A stretch of 64,000 nt of DNA from Acanthochromis polyacanthus (Eukaryota; Chordata; Actinopteri; Pomacentridae), in assembly GCF_021347895.1 (NCBI RefSeq), contig NC_067123.1, forward strand, positions 6,267,828 through 6,331,827, given 5' to 3'. Of the stretch, positions 11,587-23,692 are shown piece after piece (the first letter of the stretch is position 1; the number at the start of each line of letters is the position of its first letter). The notes under the pieces are model-generated. The model was given only the letters and a program-made list of their open reading frames with translations. It had not been told where the DNA came from and searched no databases. The translations under genes and the position numbers were made by a program.

Positions 11587-11930
11587 CTACTGTTCAAAAG
11601 TTTCGAGTCACTTAGAAATGTCCTGATTTTTTCAATGAAGATAACTTTAAATGAATGATAAATCCAGTGTAGACATTGTTAATGTGGTAAACGACTATTC
11701 TAGCTAAAAACAGCTGATTTTTAATGGAATATCTCCATAGGGGTACAGAGGAACATTTCCAGCAACCATCACTGCTGTGTTCTAATGCTACATTGTGTTA
11801 GCTAATGGTGTTGAAAGGCTCACTGATGATTAGAAAACCCTTGTGCAGTTATGTTAGCACATGGATGAAAGTGTGAGTTTTCATGGAAAACATGAAATTG
11901 TCTGAGTGACCCCAAACTTTTGAATGGTAG
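11587..11930. mobile_element. Tc1/mariner-like MITE in trhr intron
   Basis: Inverted ends CTACTGTTCAAAAGTTT and AAACTTTTGAATGGTAG enclose about 310 bp without an ORF. Another copy of the family sits at 20872-21238 in the opposite internal orientation, there with a clear TA duplication. Non-autonomous. Confidence 0.8.
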
Positions 11931-12339
11931 TTTACGTGTCGCACTTTTGTTACAGTAACATGCAGTCAATTTTCCATTTTTAATGTACGTTCTGATTTTT
12001 TATTTTTTTGCAAAACACTAGGAGCTTATATGCATTGTAATTACGTTAAATATTTCCAATTAGCTCCACTTCTATGGTCTAGAATTGTAGCTAGACATGA
12101 GGTCATCACTAAAATAACATAATATTAAAGTAAAGCTGACACATAGGGCATCTTTTCTGTAACAAGTATGTGTACTTTTCATGTTTTAAGTACATTTTTA
12201 TGATGATAATTAAATACTTTTACTTTGGTAACAGTTTCAATGTTGGATGTACACAATTCACTGATTTAAACAAACCTTTTAGGGATGAAAACATTGTTTT
12301 GATGAGTTGGGTCGTCATAGTGAGAAACTGCATTGTTAG

Positions 12340-13180
12340 CTGCTTTCTATTATTTTAGCTGTGTATTAAGCTTTTGCTTAAGTCTGTAGTTAGCTTTTTT
12401 AAAAATAGCTGTGTATTAAGCTGTTTTCTATGACTTTAGATAAGTAGTTAGCGTCTTTTTAGGGGCATAGCTGTGTTGTTAGCTGATCTTCTGTTACTTT
12501 AACTGTGTTTGGAGCTTCTATAACTTTAACTGCATTGTTAGCTTCTCCTATGACTTAGCCACATTGTTAGCTTCTTTCTATACCTTTAGCTGCATTATTA
12601 ACCTCTTTCCATGGATTTGGTGATGTGGTTAACTTCTGTCTATAACTTCCGCGGTGCAATTGCGTTGTTATTCAGTTACTTTAGCTGTGTTAACTTCTTT
12701 CTATAGCTTTAGCTGCATTATTAGCTTCTTTCTATGGCTTTGGCTATGTAGTTAGCTTCTTTCTATAGCTTTGGCTGCATTATTAGCTTCTTTCTATGGC
12801 TTTGGCTATGTAGTTAGCTTCTTTCTATAGCTTTGGCTGCATAATTAGCTTCTTTCTATGGCTTTGGCTATGTAGTTAGCTTCTTTCTATAGCTGCCTGT
12901 GTAGTTAGCTTCCTCTATAAGTTAGCCACATTGTTAGCTTCTTTAATGACTTAATCTGTGTAGTTATGTAGTTTTTCTACGACTTGAAGGGTTTGGAAGC
13001 AGAGTGGTCTGACCGACTCTCTAGTTTTTGAGAAAATGGCTTCAAAGTCTTGTGTTTTCAAGAATGAGCCAACATTTGAAGCTCCACTGTAATAGTATAT
13101 TTGGGTTGTTGTGGGTTAGACCACATTGCCACTAAAATCTAGACCATAAAATATTATAGAAATTATATAAAATTCAAAAC
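12340..13180 (+). repeat. TTAGCT-rich tandem block, shared with nudcd1 intron
   Basis: Contains tandem units around TTAGCTTCTTTCTATGGCTT, followed by an AGAGTGGTCTGACC-type segment and a GGTTAGACCACATTGCCACT-like segment. The same order of parts occurs at 49110-49925. It ends close to the trhr exon 2 acceptor. Confidence 0.75.
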
Positions 13181-13227
13181 TTTTTCTCTCAGTATCAGCT
13201 CTTGTTTCTCCTCGTCGTCCTCTGCAG

Positions 13228-13653
13228 GTGACCAAGATGCTGGCGGTTGTGGTGATCCTCTTCGCCATGCTCTGGATGCCGTATCGCACTCTGGTGGTGG
13301 TCAACTCCTTCCTGGACCCGGCCTACCTGGACACCTGGTTCCTGCTCTTCTGCCGGATCTGCATCTACCTCAACAGCGCCATCAACCCGGTCATCTACAA
13401 CGCCATGTCGCAGAAGTTCCGCGCCGCTTTCCGCAAGATCTGTGGCTGCGGCGGGAAGTCGTCGGACAAGCCGGCCGCCTACAGCGTGGCGCTCACCTAC
13501 AGCGCCGTCAAGGACACGTCGATGGTGGAGAGCACCGACCACTTCACCACCGAGCTGGAGGAGCTCACCGTCACCGACGACCTGCTGTCCGACCAGAAGA
13601 TGATGTTCTCGGACCCCTGCGTGTTCGGAAAGGGGAACTACAGTGATGCCTGA
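13228..13653 (+). CDS. trhr: Thyrotropin-releasing hormone receptor, coding exon 2
   Basis: Encodes residues 264-404 and ends in TGA. TM6 begins at [13 protein letters not shown]; Tyr282 and Arg306, the other two human TRH-contact residues, are at identical numbers. TM7 has NPVIY (316-320); Cys335 and Cys337 match the palmitoylated tail cysteines of TRHR. The tail is rich in Ser/Thr and acidic residues, including a [10 protein letters not shown] stretch, the usual place for phosphorylation and arrestin control. Total 404 residues against 398 in human. The reading frame is intact across the splice. Confidence 0.97.
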   Translation: MTKMLAVVVILFAMLWMPYRTLVVVNSFLDPAYLDTWFLLFCRICIYLNSAINPVIYNAMSQKFRAAFRKICGCGGKSSDKPAAYSVALTYSAVKDTSMVESTDHFTTELEELTVTDDLLSDQKMMFSDPCVFGKGNYSDA

Positions 13654-14979
13654 GGTTCAGTTGAATTCAGAAGGGACGAATCTGCAGGTCAGTGGAGGAT
13701 TAAACACTTTGAAAATGGAGCCTGTTAAGTGGGAATATGGTTTCCTGCTGACCTTTCTGAAGCCGATCTGCTGCAGATGGAGATGTAAACACTGATTACA
13801 GCCGCTGATACAGTGTGTGAAGCCAAACATGCTCTTCATGGAGAACGATCCCGGACATTGTTAAGTCATAAACAGCGACAGATAAGAACATCTTATCGCA
13901 CAGCTGGACCTTCCCACATAATGTCGATGTACGAGTCAACAAAGGCTGAATGTGAACTAAAACACCATTTATCTCAAGTCACAGACTCATTTGTGGTCTT
14001 TAAAGCTGTTGCATGGAACGCTGCAGGCTCCAAAAGGTAAAAATGTATGTTTGTTTTACCCCAAAGGATATCAGAGACAGGAAAAACAGCCCCACCTCCG
14101 GCTTCAGTGCTTCAATTCACGGTTTTTACACGAGTGAGTCAGCTGAACTGCACATAAAAACAGTTCAGGTTGGGTCATTCTTCTCACCCAGACTTTGGAA
14201 ATCAGAAGAAAAGTGCAGCTTTAATGAGTGCTCATCCCCCTCTTGGTTTCAGAGCTGCTGGTCCATTAAAGGGTGAGTCACACATGAACCTTCACCGACA
14301 AAACCGACCACGTTTGGAAACTGGAGGCTGAGATTCACTCGGCATTAGATGTGTTGATGTTATGATTAGTTTTATCCACTTGCAGACGTTTGCTTACAAA
14401 CGGGAGCAACAGAAGTACAAAAAGCAGTTTGTAACTTGAATTCAAAAAGTGCCATAAATCAGTTTATCAGGTGTTATCTAGTTTCTAAAAAGGCATTAAT
14501 CATAGGGTGGTTAAAAGTTGGCATCCATGGCTGTATATAGATAATATTTTTTATAATTTGCAACTTTCAGGTGACCTGATGACCTTTTGGTTGCTGTGTT
14601 TTCAGTTATTCCCGATGATTTTCATGAAATCAAACCCAATGTCTGATATTATTTATGGTCACTAATAAGTCTGTGTTCTATAATTACCTTTTACACCTAT
14701 CTTGACCAGGATCCTTAGTTTTTTCACTTAGTTCTGCCCATTTCTCAGCTGCAAAAAAGGTCATTAGGACATATTTGATCTCACAGATTCCCCACATCTG
14801 AGCTGAGATTGCTGAAAACTGTTGTTTGACATAACAGCAAACTACAGAAAATGCTTTGAAAAAGGTCCATCTGATGCATTTATTATTTTCTGAATTCAGG
14901 AAACTTTTAAAAACAGTAAAATTCCCCAAACTCCTGTATCTCTAAACTATATTTTCGAGCAAATAACATATTTCGGATA
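13654..14979 (+). other. Presumed trhr 3' untranslated region and flank
   Basis: No repeat or ORF of interest. No canonical AATAAA was seen before the pogo-like MITE, where one occurs near 15464. The real poly(A) site is unknown. Confidence 0.35.
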
Positions 14980-15544
14980 CAGTGAACCCTCACTATAACG
15001 CAGTTCACCTTTCACGGCTTCGCTGTTTCACAGATTTTTTTTGTACAGTTTTTTTATGCTTTTTTTGTGTCCTGCATCCTGATTGGCTAAGGGACTGACC
15101 AACGTGAACAGTCTCCGCGCCTCGTCTCCTCTGCCCTACAGGCCAGCGCTGCCTGCTGTGGAGCGCTGGATCATTTCTCTCCTTGGTCTCCATGTAGTGA
15201 GACACCCTGAAAGACGGAGCCAACAGAGCAGCCTTATTCTTTTCCCCTGCCGTCAACCGGACAGTGGACGTGGTCCCCAGCCATCTCTGGCCACCGCAGC
15301 CGCGTTCCCCAGGAGAAGAGCGCCGGCGCGAGCCTTCCCCACCCCCGACTGCTCCAATTGATTCAGCCGGCCCGCTCTCTGAGGCAAGAGTACCGCCGCG
15401 GCGTCCACCTGGCTGCAGCTGCAGCGCTTCCCCAAGTGCAGTATTGTATAATAACTGTAAAAAATAAAGCTGACTACTTCACGGATTTCGCCTATCACGG
15501 GTTCTTTTTGGAACGTAACCGCCGCGATAAACGAGGGTTCACTG
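14980..15544. mobile_element. pogo/Tigger-like MITE with TA duplication
   Basis: Ends CAGTGAACCCTC and GAGGGTTCACTG are exact inverted repeats, flanked by TA on both sides (14978-14979, 15545-15546). CAGT ends with TA duplications are the hallmark of pogo-type Tc1/mariner elements. No transposase is left in the 565 bp. It sits at the very edge of the next element. Confidence 0.9.
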
Positions 15545-15629
15545 TATGGGAGACGCCAGTGTTTACAAATAGTGACGTCACGAAGTCACGTGATTACGGC
15601 GCTGGTTGGCAAGAGGAACCAGAGGAACA

Positions 15630-15986
15630 ATGGCTGATGATAGCAATGCGAACTATCCTTTCGTGAAATTGTCCGATTATGCTCAATCCTTATCACCTGA
15701 GGCCCGACAAATATACATGAGTAAGCTGAGACATCAGGGAAACAGTAAAACCTTGCCAGATCCCTACAATTTGAAGACTGGGTGGGTTGACGATCCTTCA
15801 TTGTGGCCGGACATTTCCTTCACCGACATTTATTTTTACTTGATTGACACCGCTGGGCAGTTCACCCACCCAAAAATATATAATTATGAATTAAAAATAA
15901 TATATCTTCTGTTAATCTTCAACAAGATGTCAAAGAAACGCCAAGAAGTTGCTGTATTTTTTGTCTGCAGTACGGCTTCTATGTAA
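15630..15986 (+). pseudogene. 5' remnant of YqaJ/SWIM-type transposon ORF
   Basis: Opens at MADDSNANYPFVKLSDYA and carries LPDPYNL...W.DD.S.WPDISFTDIYFYLID, the same block as in the remnant at 4950. Similarity ends near KIYNYELK; the last 35 or so codons up to the stop look like run-on past the deletion or an intron. The family normally continues to SWIM zinc-finger and YqaJ nuclease-like domains, absent here. Confidence 0.65.
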
Positions 15987-16294
15987 CAGTAACAGACGCA
16001 CAGCATTGGTGATCGAAAATAGGACAATTCTAAAAAACGATCGCTAGACGCATACAGAAACAAATATGGTTACAAATAGGAGGCTGCTGGCTTAAGGAGA
16101 TGTTATTGAATATGCTTCATTCGACTTTAGTATACTTTCATCGCCTAAAAAGCGATCGGTAACACATGATAACACTGAACCAAACCGAAAGTGTAGAGAT
16201 CGCTTCACGCGAAGGATGCGACACTAAATCAATATCTTTTGGTAAATACGCTCAAAGTTAGACATACTAAACATGCTAAACTGTTGAATAGTTT

Positions 16295-16475
16295 ACCTGA
16301 AGAAAAGTGGGAGCCACAAACACGATCTCTGCTGCTTACTGGGGTACAATTTTTCCTGTTGATGGCTGAAGCCACCGCCATCTTCTCTCTCCTGACATCG
16401 GTATTTGGTGAAATTTCAAGCCTGATCCCTTCTCAAAACGCTTCGTACAACCAACAACTACACACGCTATTACCA
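16295..16475 (-). pseudogene. THAP zinc-finger remnant of a transposase
   Basis: On the - strand: ACVVVGCTKRFEKGSGLKFH, then IPMSGERRWRWLQ. After a frameshift, AINRKNCTPVSSRDRVCGSH and FSSG follow. This is a nearly whole THAP domain: C-x4-C, the LKFH..P segment, the W residue and C-x2-H-F. No clear start codon remains (a TAA lies just upstream), so it is broken. Confidence 0.8.
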
Positions 16476-16989
16476 CTGTGGTAAATACATGTGCAATTTC
16501 ATTCATGAAAAGCGATAACTTTACGTATTTGTTTCAAACCCGATACCGTTCTCGTAGCAAGCCGTTATGTTACTGCCGGTTCTTGCCAACCAGTAGCAGT
16601 CTTGTACCACGTGACCAGAGCAAATGACGACACGCTGGCGTCTCCCATACTGTGTGATTATATTTTGATAACTAATGTAGTTTTATCACTTCCACTCACT
16701 CAATCTTACCTGAAACTGACTTCTGCTTTTAAAATAAAACAACTCTGGTCCACAGGAAACAAAGCATGCATGGACTCTTATGCAACTGTAATTTTATCTG
16801 AATAATCGTCTGGGCCAACCAGAACTTTGCAGACAGAGGGAGGATGCAGTTTTCCAGTGCTCGCAGAACTGATTCAATAAATGATGATGAAGGTGGAGAT
16901 GAGACTGTCAAAACTCGGTCATTGTGCATTAATTTATAAATTTAATAACTCTCAAACTGACAAATATTCCCTGGTATTCTGGGGGAAAG

Positions 16990-19720
16990 TCCGGTTTCTG
17001 GTTTGTGCAATTAAAGCTCACATCTGAGCCATTTTAGGGCAGAAAGGGATTGTTTTCATGGAGAAAACTACTACATATGTAAGTTTTATACACATAAAAT
17101 AGTCTTTAGGCATCAAATCAGCGATCTAAGAGGGACTTTTAGATCAATTATGACCGCTGATTGGTGGTTTTCTAGTCACCAAACGAATGCAAAAACGCAG
17201 ATTTGTCCAGATTCTTTCAATTTATTTCAGATTTTCAAGGGGTTTTATTAATGGGCATGGACCAGAAATCCTCCGAGGATGAACTTACAACCAATTAAAA
17301 CATTAAAATGTGTGATGTGGCTGACAAATATTAAATTAACTGTCCTGAGGAAACATAAGGAGCTGCTATTGATTAGTTTAGGGGCAAAATTATGCCAACA
17401 GTCAAACAGAAAATTAACATGAAGACCTACCAATGCATAGTTCGACCTCCTTCCATCTGGAACATTGTACGTAAAGATGGATGAACCCTCAACGTCGTCA
17501 CCACTTAGTTTCCTGAAGATCAGTATTGACGCTCCAACCAACTAAACGGAATTCTCAACCAGCTTTCCTGTAGGATTACGTTTGTAACATATCACAGAAA
17601 TGCGAATCAACATATATTTGCCATTTATTTTATAGCTTCACTGTCGCTCCTTTTCAGCCAATCAATAAGATATTACATAGGGTGGTACTTATCACCATGG
17701 TAACCAACAAAATCGAGGAGAAGCTTCAAACATGTGGTGAAATAGTCGAATTTTAACACAAATCATGACTTTTTTTCTAAGCTTCTAACCAAGCCAGAAA
17801 ATGAAACTTATTTCTGACGCTGAAACATGAACCCTGATCCTCCAGGTGAAAGCCCGGTCTCTGGTTTATGCCTCCGTCCTCCCCCTCCTGCATTGTAAGG
17901 AGGATTTTGTGGCTCTTTCCCACCACACTGTTTGACAGGTGACAAATGCAATTTAGTTAAAGGCGCAATTACGTTCCCCTCAACACATAATTGAGAGAAG
18001 CTGTTTAGCTGTAAAGGAATGTACTTCTGTGGAGACTCAGAGTTCCAGCTGCAAGTGGGTGTCCTTAATTTGGCATTACTTCAGCTATACAGACCAAAAC
18101 TGTTCAACGTACCAGGCTGTAAATATGTTTATTTCTGCTGTTAAGGTGGACATTTTAACATGGAGATTGACTCACATTTAGAGGCTGCCTCAAGTGGTCA
18201 TTCCAGGAACTGCAGGTTGGCTTCATTTTTTTTTTTTTTTTTAAAATCCTGGAGGTTGCTGCTCGATCTGAAAAACATCTGGACCAAAATGTTTTCATTC
18301 ACAGCTTAAAAAATCCTTAATAATGCCTGGTCCAAAGTGATTTCAAAGCATTTCTTTTGGGTGAGATCAGAAGTTCTCCAGAGACGACATTGAACAGTGA
18401 TGTTACACCCTTTTACATCACTGTATCAAGAAGCGACGACACAAGAAGTTTAACCTTCGGAGGCTGATATTTTAATGACTTTCTCCAGTTAAACTCCTTT
18501 TATTTACCTCATTAACATGTCTTTATGGTGCTTTTTTAAAAATAACTAGATGTCCACGCCATGGCTGAGTTTTCCACCTTAAACCTGTAGTTTACCAATG
18601 ACAGCCTCAAAAACACGGTCAGACTTCCACTTTTTAATACAAACCTGAAGAACCAATATGGTTCCAATGTTTATGGTCGAGTTATTCCAATATTACCACT
18701 TTCCACTGAGTAGTTTTTCAGTGCTGGAAGGGGTTAGTGTTGAAAGACTTCATAGATCTGCATATTCTATAAGAAACAGCAATGTAGACTTACATCTGAG
18801 CCATTTTAAGTCAGTTTGATTTGCAGAAATGAGTATTTAGGTGTCAATCAGTGATTTTAAAGTGATTTTTAGATGAGTTATGACTCGATTGGTGGTTTTC
18901 TAGCCTAACATCATCAAATAAATGCAAAAATGTACATTTGTCGAGAATCTTTCAGTTTATTTTGGGTTGTCAAGAGGTTCTGTTAATGGACCAGAATTCC
19001 TCAGAGGATGAACCTACAACCTATTAAAGAAGAGACGACATAAGAAGTTAAACCACTGGAGGCTGACGTTTTAATGACTTCCTCTAGTGAGAAATTCAGT
19101 TTTTTATCTTTTTAACATGTCCATCTAGTGGTTTTTTTTATTTTTTTGTAGAAAATAGAAGTAGAAGTCAACACCATGGCTGAGTTTTACCACCTTAAAC
19201 CTGCAGTTTACCAATGACAGCCTCAAAAACACATTTTCAGATGTCCAGTTTTTTTTATACAACCCTAAAGAACCAATCATGTTAGGGCCTTCTGGTTCCA
19301 ACATTTATGGCAGAGTTACTCCAATATTACAAATTTCCATTGAGTAGTTTTACAGTGCTGGGAGGGATTAGCACTGAAAGACTTCATAGATTTGCAAAAT
19401 GCAGTCAAAGCAACAATGTAGACTTACATCTGAGCCATTTTAAGGCAGAAAGGGACTGTTTTCATGGAGAAAATGAGTCTAATAAACAGAAATGAGTTTT
19501 TATGAGTCAAATTAATGATTTTAGAGGGATTTTTAAATGAGCCATGACTCTTGATTGGTGGTTTTCTAGTCATTCATCATCAAATGAATGCAAAAATGTA
19601 AATTTGTAAGACTCTTAAAGCTTATTTTGGATTTTCAAGGGGTGCTATTTATGGGGATGGACCAACATTTCTTTGAGGATGAAACTACAGTCAAAGCAAG
19701 AAAATGCAAAAAGACTTAAA
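16990..19720 (+). repeat. Locally duplicated blocks (three copies)
   Basis: A segment with TGATTGGTGGTTTTCTAGTC, then TTTCAAGGGGTT..TTAATGGG, then a GAGGATGAA..TACAACC-type end, recurs near 17155-17310, 18890-19030 and 19550-19695. A preceding CATCTGAGCCATTTTA segment recurs near 17020, 18795 and 19430. Blocks 18432-19030 and 19028-19620 are an approximate 600-bp tandem duplication (ACACAAGAAGTTTAACC and ACATAAGAAGTTAAACC starts). Confidence 0.75.
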
Positions 19721-20039
19721 GTGTGGTTGTTTGTTCTTCTTTTCAAGAGACTAAACCATCTCTTTCTGGTACTACTGACATCATAGCTGACAAACATATC
19801 AGTTTGTTGTTGTTGTTGTTTTTTTTTTATCCCAATGGCATTTCCTTGTCTGGTCATCAAATTAAACCCATATCAGATAGATGCATTTCTACGTCTTCTT
19901 ACCAAGCAACAAGTATAATCCACAGCTTTGGTGTCAACTTCTGAACCCTCTAGAAAATGCCTTATTAGACACTCTTCTATGATTATTCTAGATTCTGTCC
20001 TACATTAATAAGAGCTTCTACTTCCTGTTTGAGCTGCAG

Positions 20040-20725
20040 CGGTGGTTGTACAGACTGTATGTGTGTAGTAGTGTTGCAAAGGTTCAATGTAACATATAGA
20101 GTCTGCTGATGTAGTTTGGCTGCAGCATCAGTGGTTTCCAGCCGGCAGAGTGAACTTTTAGTGCTTCGGTCTGTGTGTTCTGTAACATGTGAACCGTGGA
20201 TTTAACAAACCATCGCTTTTGCTGAACATGGCTGCTGTGATGTTTACTGCTGCTGTTGTTTCTACCAGATCAGTGACTGTTTATGAATTTCTGAGGGCAG
20301 CCTGACACACGGGGAGGTTAAATTGGGCAGCGAGAGCAAACACAGCGCAGGAAGAAGCTCCGTTCGCTGCTGAATGTGGGAAATAACAGCCAGTGTTCGT
20401 TTAATTGTACCAGCACTGCACATGCCTTCGATATCGGTAGAGTCACGCTTCCATGTGTGTTCCCTGTGTATCTAAAGTGATGTTATTTATGGCAACTCTA
20501 CTGTTTGTCAGGCGAGAAACAGAAGTAAGTATTTTTATGCCACTCTTGCTTTCATTATTACCTGTTAAAACTTTATGAATATTCTTTTGTGGCGTAATGT
20601 TTGGAAGCTGCTGCATTGTTCTTGCTTCTTAGATTAATGTGATCCTGTGAATATGCTGAATGGCTAACTAGACATTGTTCATTTGTACATTTTGTCTATG
20701 TTGAAAATAAAGTTATTTCTGGGCA
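20040..20725 (+). other. Low-repeat, balanced-composition island
   Basis: No tandem or dispersed repeat is apparent. An AATAAA poly(A) signal at 20706-20711 is followed by a GT-rich stretch. It could be the distal 3' end of a trhr transcript, a non-coding RNA exon, or a conserved regulatory element. Sequence alone does not decide. Confidence 0.25.
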
Positions 20726-20799
20726 TACAGGACATTATGTTTTTTTCTTTGAATGTATTTTATCTTGCAGAAGCTTTTATTTTTTTCCCCCAAATGTCA

Positions 20800-21430
20800 T
20801 TTTCATATGAGTTATGACCCTTGATTGGTGGGTTTCTAGTCTGACATCATCAAACAAATGGAAAAAATGTACACTACTGTTCAAAAGTTTGGAGCTACCC
20901 AGACAATTTCATGTTTTCCATGAAAACTCACACTTTTATTCATGTGCTAACATAACTGCACAAGGGTTTTCTAATCATCAATGAGCCTTTCAACACCATT
21001 AGCTAACACAATGTAGCATTAGAACACAGGAGTGATGGTTGCTGGAAATGTTCCTCTGTACCCCTATGGAGATATTCCATTAAAAATCAGTCATTTCCAG
21101 CTAGAATAGTCATTTACCACATTAACTATGTCTGGATGGGATTTATCATCCATTTAAAGTTATCTTCATTGAAAAAAAAATGCTTCTCTTACAAAAATAA
21201 GGACATTTCTAAGCGACCCTAAACTTTTAAATGTGCTGTAAATTTGTCTGGAATCTTTCAGTTTATTTTGGATTTTCAAGTGGTTCTGTTAATGGGCCAA
21301 AATTTCTTTGAGGAAGAACCTGCAACAGTCAAAGCAATAAAATCTGTGACGTAGCTCTTAGAAAATGCAAAAGGATTTGAAGTGTGATGGTTTTTTCTTC
21401 TTTTCGAGAGACTATACCATCTAGTTCTGG
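20800..21430 (+). repeat. Fourth copy of the local duplication, split by a MITE
   Basis: Begins with CCCTTGATTGGTGGGTTTCT and resumes after the MITE with AATTTGTCTGGAATCTTTCA. It therefore matches the 18890-19030 block on both sides of the insertion. Confidence 0.75.
20872..21238. mobile_element. Tc1/mariner-like MITE, second copy
   Basis: Same family as in the trhr intron but inverted internally. TA at 20870-20871 and 21239-21240 is the target duplication. Uninterrupted duplicates at 18926 read ATGTACATTTGTC and supply the empty site. Confidence 0.88.
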
Positions 21431-23458
21431 CACCAAAATAGTGGTAATTATTCTGTACTTCCTGTCCTCATCTCCTCTCTAAACACCCACACAGCAGGAC
21501 TGGGTTTCAGTCAAAAAGCAGAAAGAGAAGATTCAAAATGAAAAAATTCCAGTGTTTCTTCTTATTCAGTGGATCAAATACAAGTCCAATATATAATAAT
21601 ATATCTAAGTGGTGGTTTAAAACTGACTCTCGACACCTCACTGGTCAGTTCCTGCAGAAAACCCAAAAAGAAAAAGATGGAACAAACACAAACAGGTGAA
21701 AGTTTACATTTTTAACCTTAAGCTCCACATACAAGACAACAAAAGACAGCTTCAAAGTTAGGAAAGTGAAGTCATTGTGGAATTGATTCAAACCTGCTTT
21801 CTGTCTAACAGCCAGCAGGGGGCAAAAATATGATTGTACAGAAGTCTATGAGAAAATGAGCTGACTTCTCACTTGATCAGTTGCTTTAATACATTTAAAA
21901 AAATAGTTTATGGTCTCTAATGCTAGTTTTAAGCCTTCTTCAATGAGGCAGGATGCTCATTTAGTAAATTATGGTTCCACTTGAAGTAAAATAGACACTT
22001 AAACAGAGTATGTCTTAGGGTGGGGCTGGCTTATCATTAAAAAGCTGCTATTATATGCATAATGTCCATAAGTTCTCAGTCAGATCCATAATCTAATTTC
22101 AAAAAAACAAGATGGTGACAGACAAATTTCAAACTTAAGGCTTTCCAACTGCTTTCCACAAACCAGTAGGGAACACACTTTGGCACATTGGCTAATCCAT
22201 TTTTGATTTAAAGTCTATGGATGTACACAACAAAAATCCCAATACATGTTAAAGTGAAGTATAAATATACCCAATAAATACTTTTTCTTTCAAACAAAAC
22301 GTTGAACTTGCTAAGAACAAGAACACACTCAACCTTAAACCCTGTTGCGGCTGTAACTAGCTTGACTGATAGCTTATAGTAGCTAATGTTAGCTGACTTT
22401 GGGTGAATAGTTTATTTAACTGATATTACTGTATCAGTTTGTTAATTTTGTGACCGTTCTTTACATTTTAGTGTTTATTGTCTTTGGTTTAAGGCTGAAC
22501 TGAGAAGTATTTTTAGATTAACAACAGAATAAATGACCATGTATGATGTGAAAATGCACCATTTAACAGATTTTTTTTGTACATCTTCACTGTTTTGGTC
22601 TCATTCACCTGGTTTCTATCAGGCCGTAGCAGCTGAAGAGTCAGAGTTTTCTCAGGAGCTGGTGGAGACCAAAACAGAGCCAAAAGAGAGAGAATGTCAA
22701 TTAAATTGTCACAAACGCTAATGTTGCTCATTATCTGTTGGATGTGTCAACCATTTGCTGTTTTCTAACCGTGGACACACAACAGAAAACTAAATGTCGG
22801 AATACAAGATGGCTCAAAGTTGCTCATTGGCACACACAGCGAAAGTTTTATTCAAGCTTCCTTTAATTCAATTCAGTTTTTTTTAATATAGTGCTAATTC
22901 ACAACATAAGCCATCTCACATCGTTAGGTAAAGAACTTACAGATTTTAAACAAAAAACAGAAAACCAAACAATCCAGTGCTGGTTTTGGATTCTCTACGC
23001 AAGTGATCTGCAATGGCGGGAAAGAACCAAAAAAATACAACCCAAACAAACAAAAACCCCTCCCTTTAATAAGGTACCTAGATGTTATGCATTCCTTCAC
23101 AATTTTTGGGCCAATAAAACATTCTCATTAGCATTCCCGCTAAGTTTAACCTGTAGGAGGCATGCACCCCTAGTGGCAAACAGTAATTATTAAAGAACGT
23201 TAAACATAGTGGTTATGTTATTTATCTATCAACATCTTTCCAACCAATCAAGTGGTTGAGCTGCTAAGGTTAGTGACTGATCTAATGGGGATTCTAGCGT
23301 AGCACCTTTTTGCAGGTAGCCTGGCTTCTTGAGTGTACCAACTGGGGTCGCTGGAGCCGGTACTTGGGTACCTGGTGTTGCTGGAGGACCTTTGGGTTCT
23401 GTGGGACCTTTGGCACCTGGGGGACTCTGGGGACTTGACTACCGGTTGAACATTTTAA
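21431..23458. other. Unrecognised sequence with short repeat traces
   Basis: Only short pieces are recognisable, such as a TTCAATTCAATTCAG fish-repeat fragment near 22865 and a GGTACTTGGG/GGACCTTTGG-type imperfect repeat at 23330-23430. The latter mimics a Gly-Pro collagen-like frame. No gene is supported. Confidence 0.4.
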
Positions 23459-23692
23459 ATGCACTTGTGCTCATAAGTTTACATAACGTGGGAAAATTTG
23501 TGAAATACTGTCCATTTTTTCAGAAAATGTGTTTGATCATGGATAAAACTTTTCCTTCATTTAGGGTTAGTGGTCAGACAAAGTTATTATCACGCAATTG
23601 TATTTGCTCTGATCATTCATTTTTTTCAGTAAAGAATGGTACATATTTGACTAAATCTGCCAGGGTATGTAAACTTATGAGACCAACTGTAC
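23459..23692. mobile_element. Short mariner-like MITE
   Basis: Inverted ends CTCATAAGTTTACATA and TATGTAAACTTATGAG enclose about 200 bp with no ORF. The right end reads into TGTA, consistent with a TA target. The left flank is mutated. Confidence 0.7.

Larger units (their letters stand above)
10082..13227 (+). other. trhr: trhr intron
   Basis: A 3,146-bp intron with donor GTGAGA and acceptor TCTGCAG preceded by a pyrimidine-rich CTTGTTTCTCCTCGTCGTCC tract. It holds a TIR MITE and a TTAGCT-rich tandem block that ends only about 50 bases before exon 2. The rest is AT-rich with no recognised feature. Confidence 0.93.
15548..16646. mobile_element. THAP/YqaJ-type DNA transposon 2, internally deleted (ISL2EU-like)
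   Basis: GGGAGACGCC and GGCGTCTCCC end the element, and the inverted similarity continues for about 65 bp, including TCACGTG and CTGGTTGGCAAGA on both arms. AT flanks both sides (15546-15547, 16647-16648). A YqaJ/SWIM-type ORF start on + and a THAP ORF start on - converge inside. The 1.1-kb size means most of both genes is gone. Confidence 0.85.

Noticed and set aside
16239..16484. 81-codon + strand frame inside THAP element 2
   Set aside because: The opposite strand encodes a recognisable THAP domain over the same bases, so this frame is its shadow.
23329..23460. Collagen-like Gly/Pro frame
   Set aside because: Short imperfect repeat of GGTACC/GGACC-type words, no Gly-X-Y periodicity over a useful length, and no exon borders.
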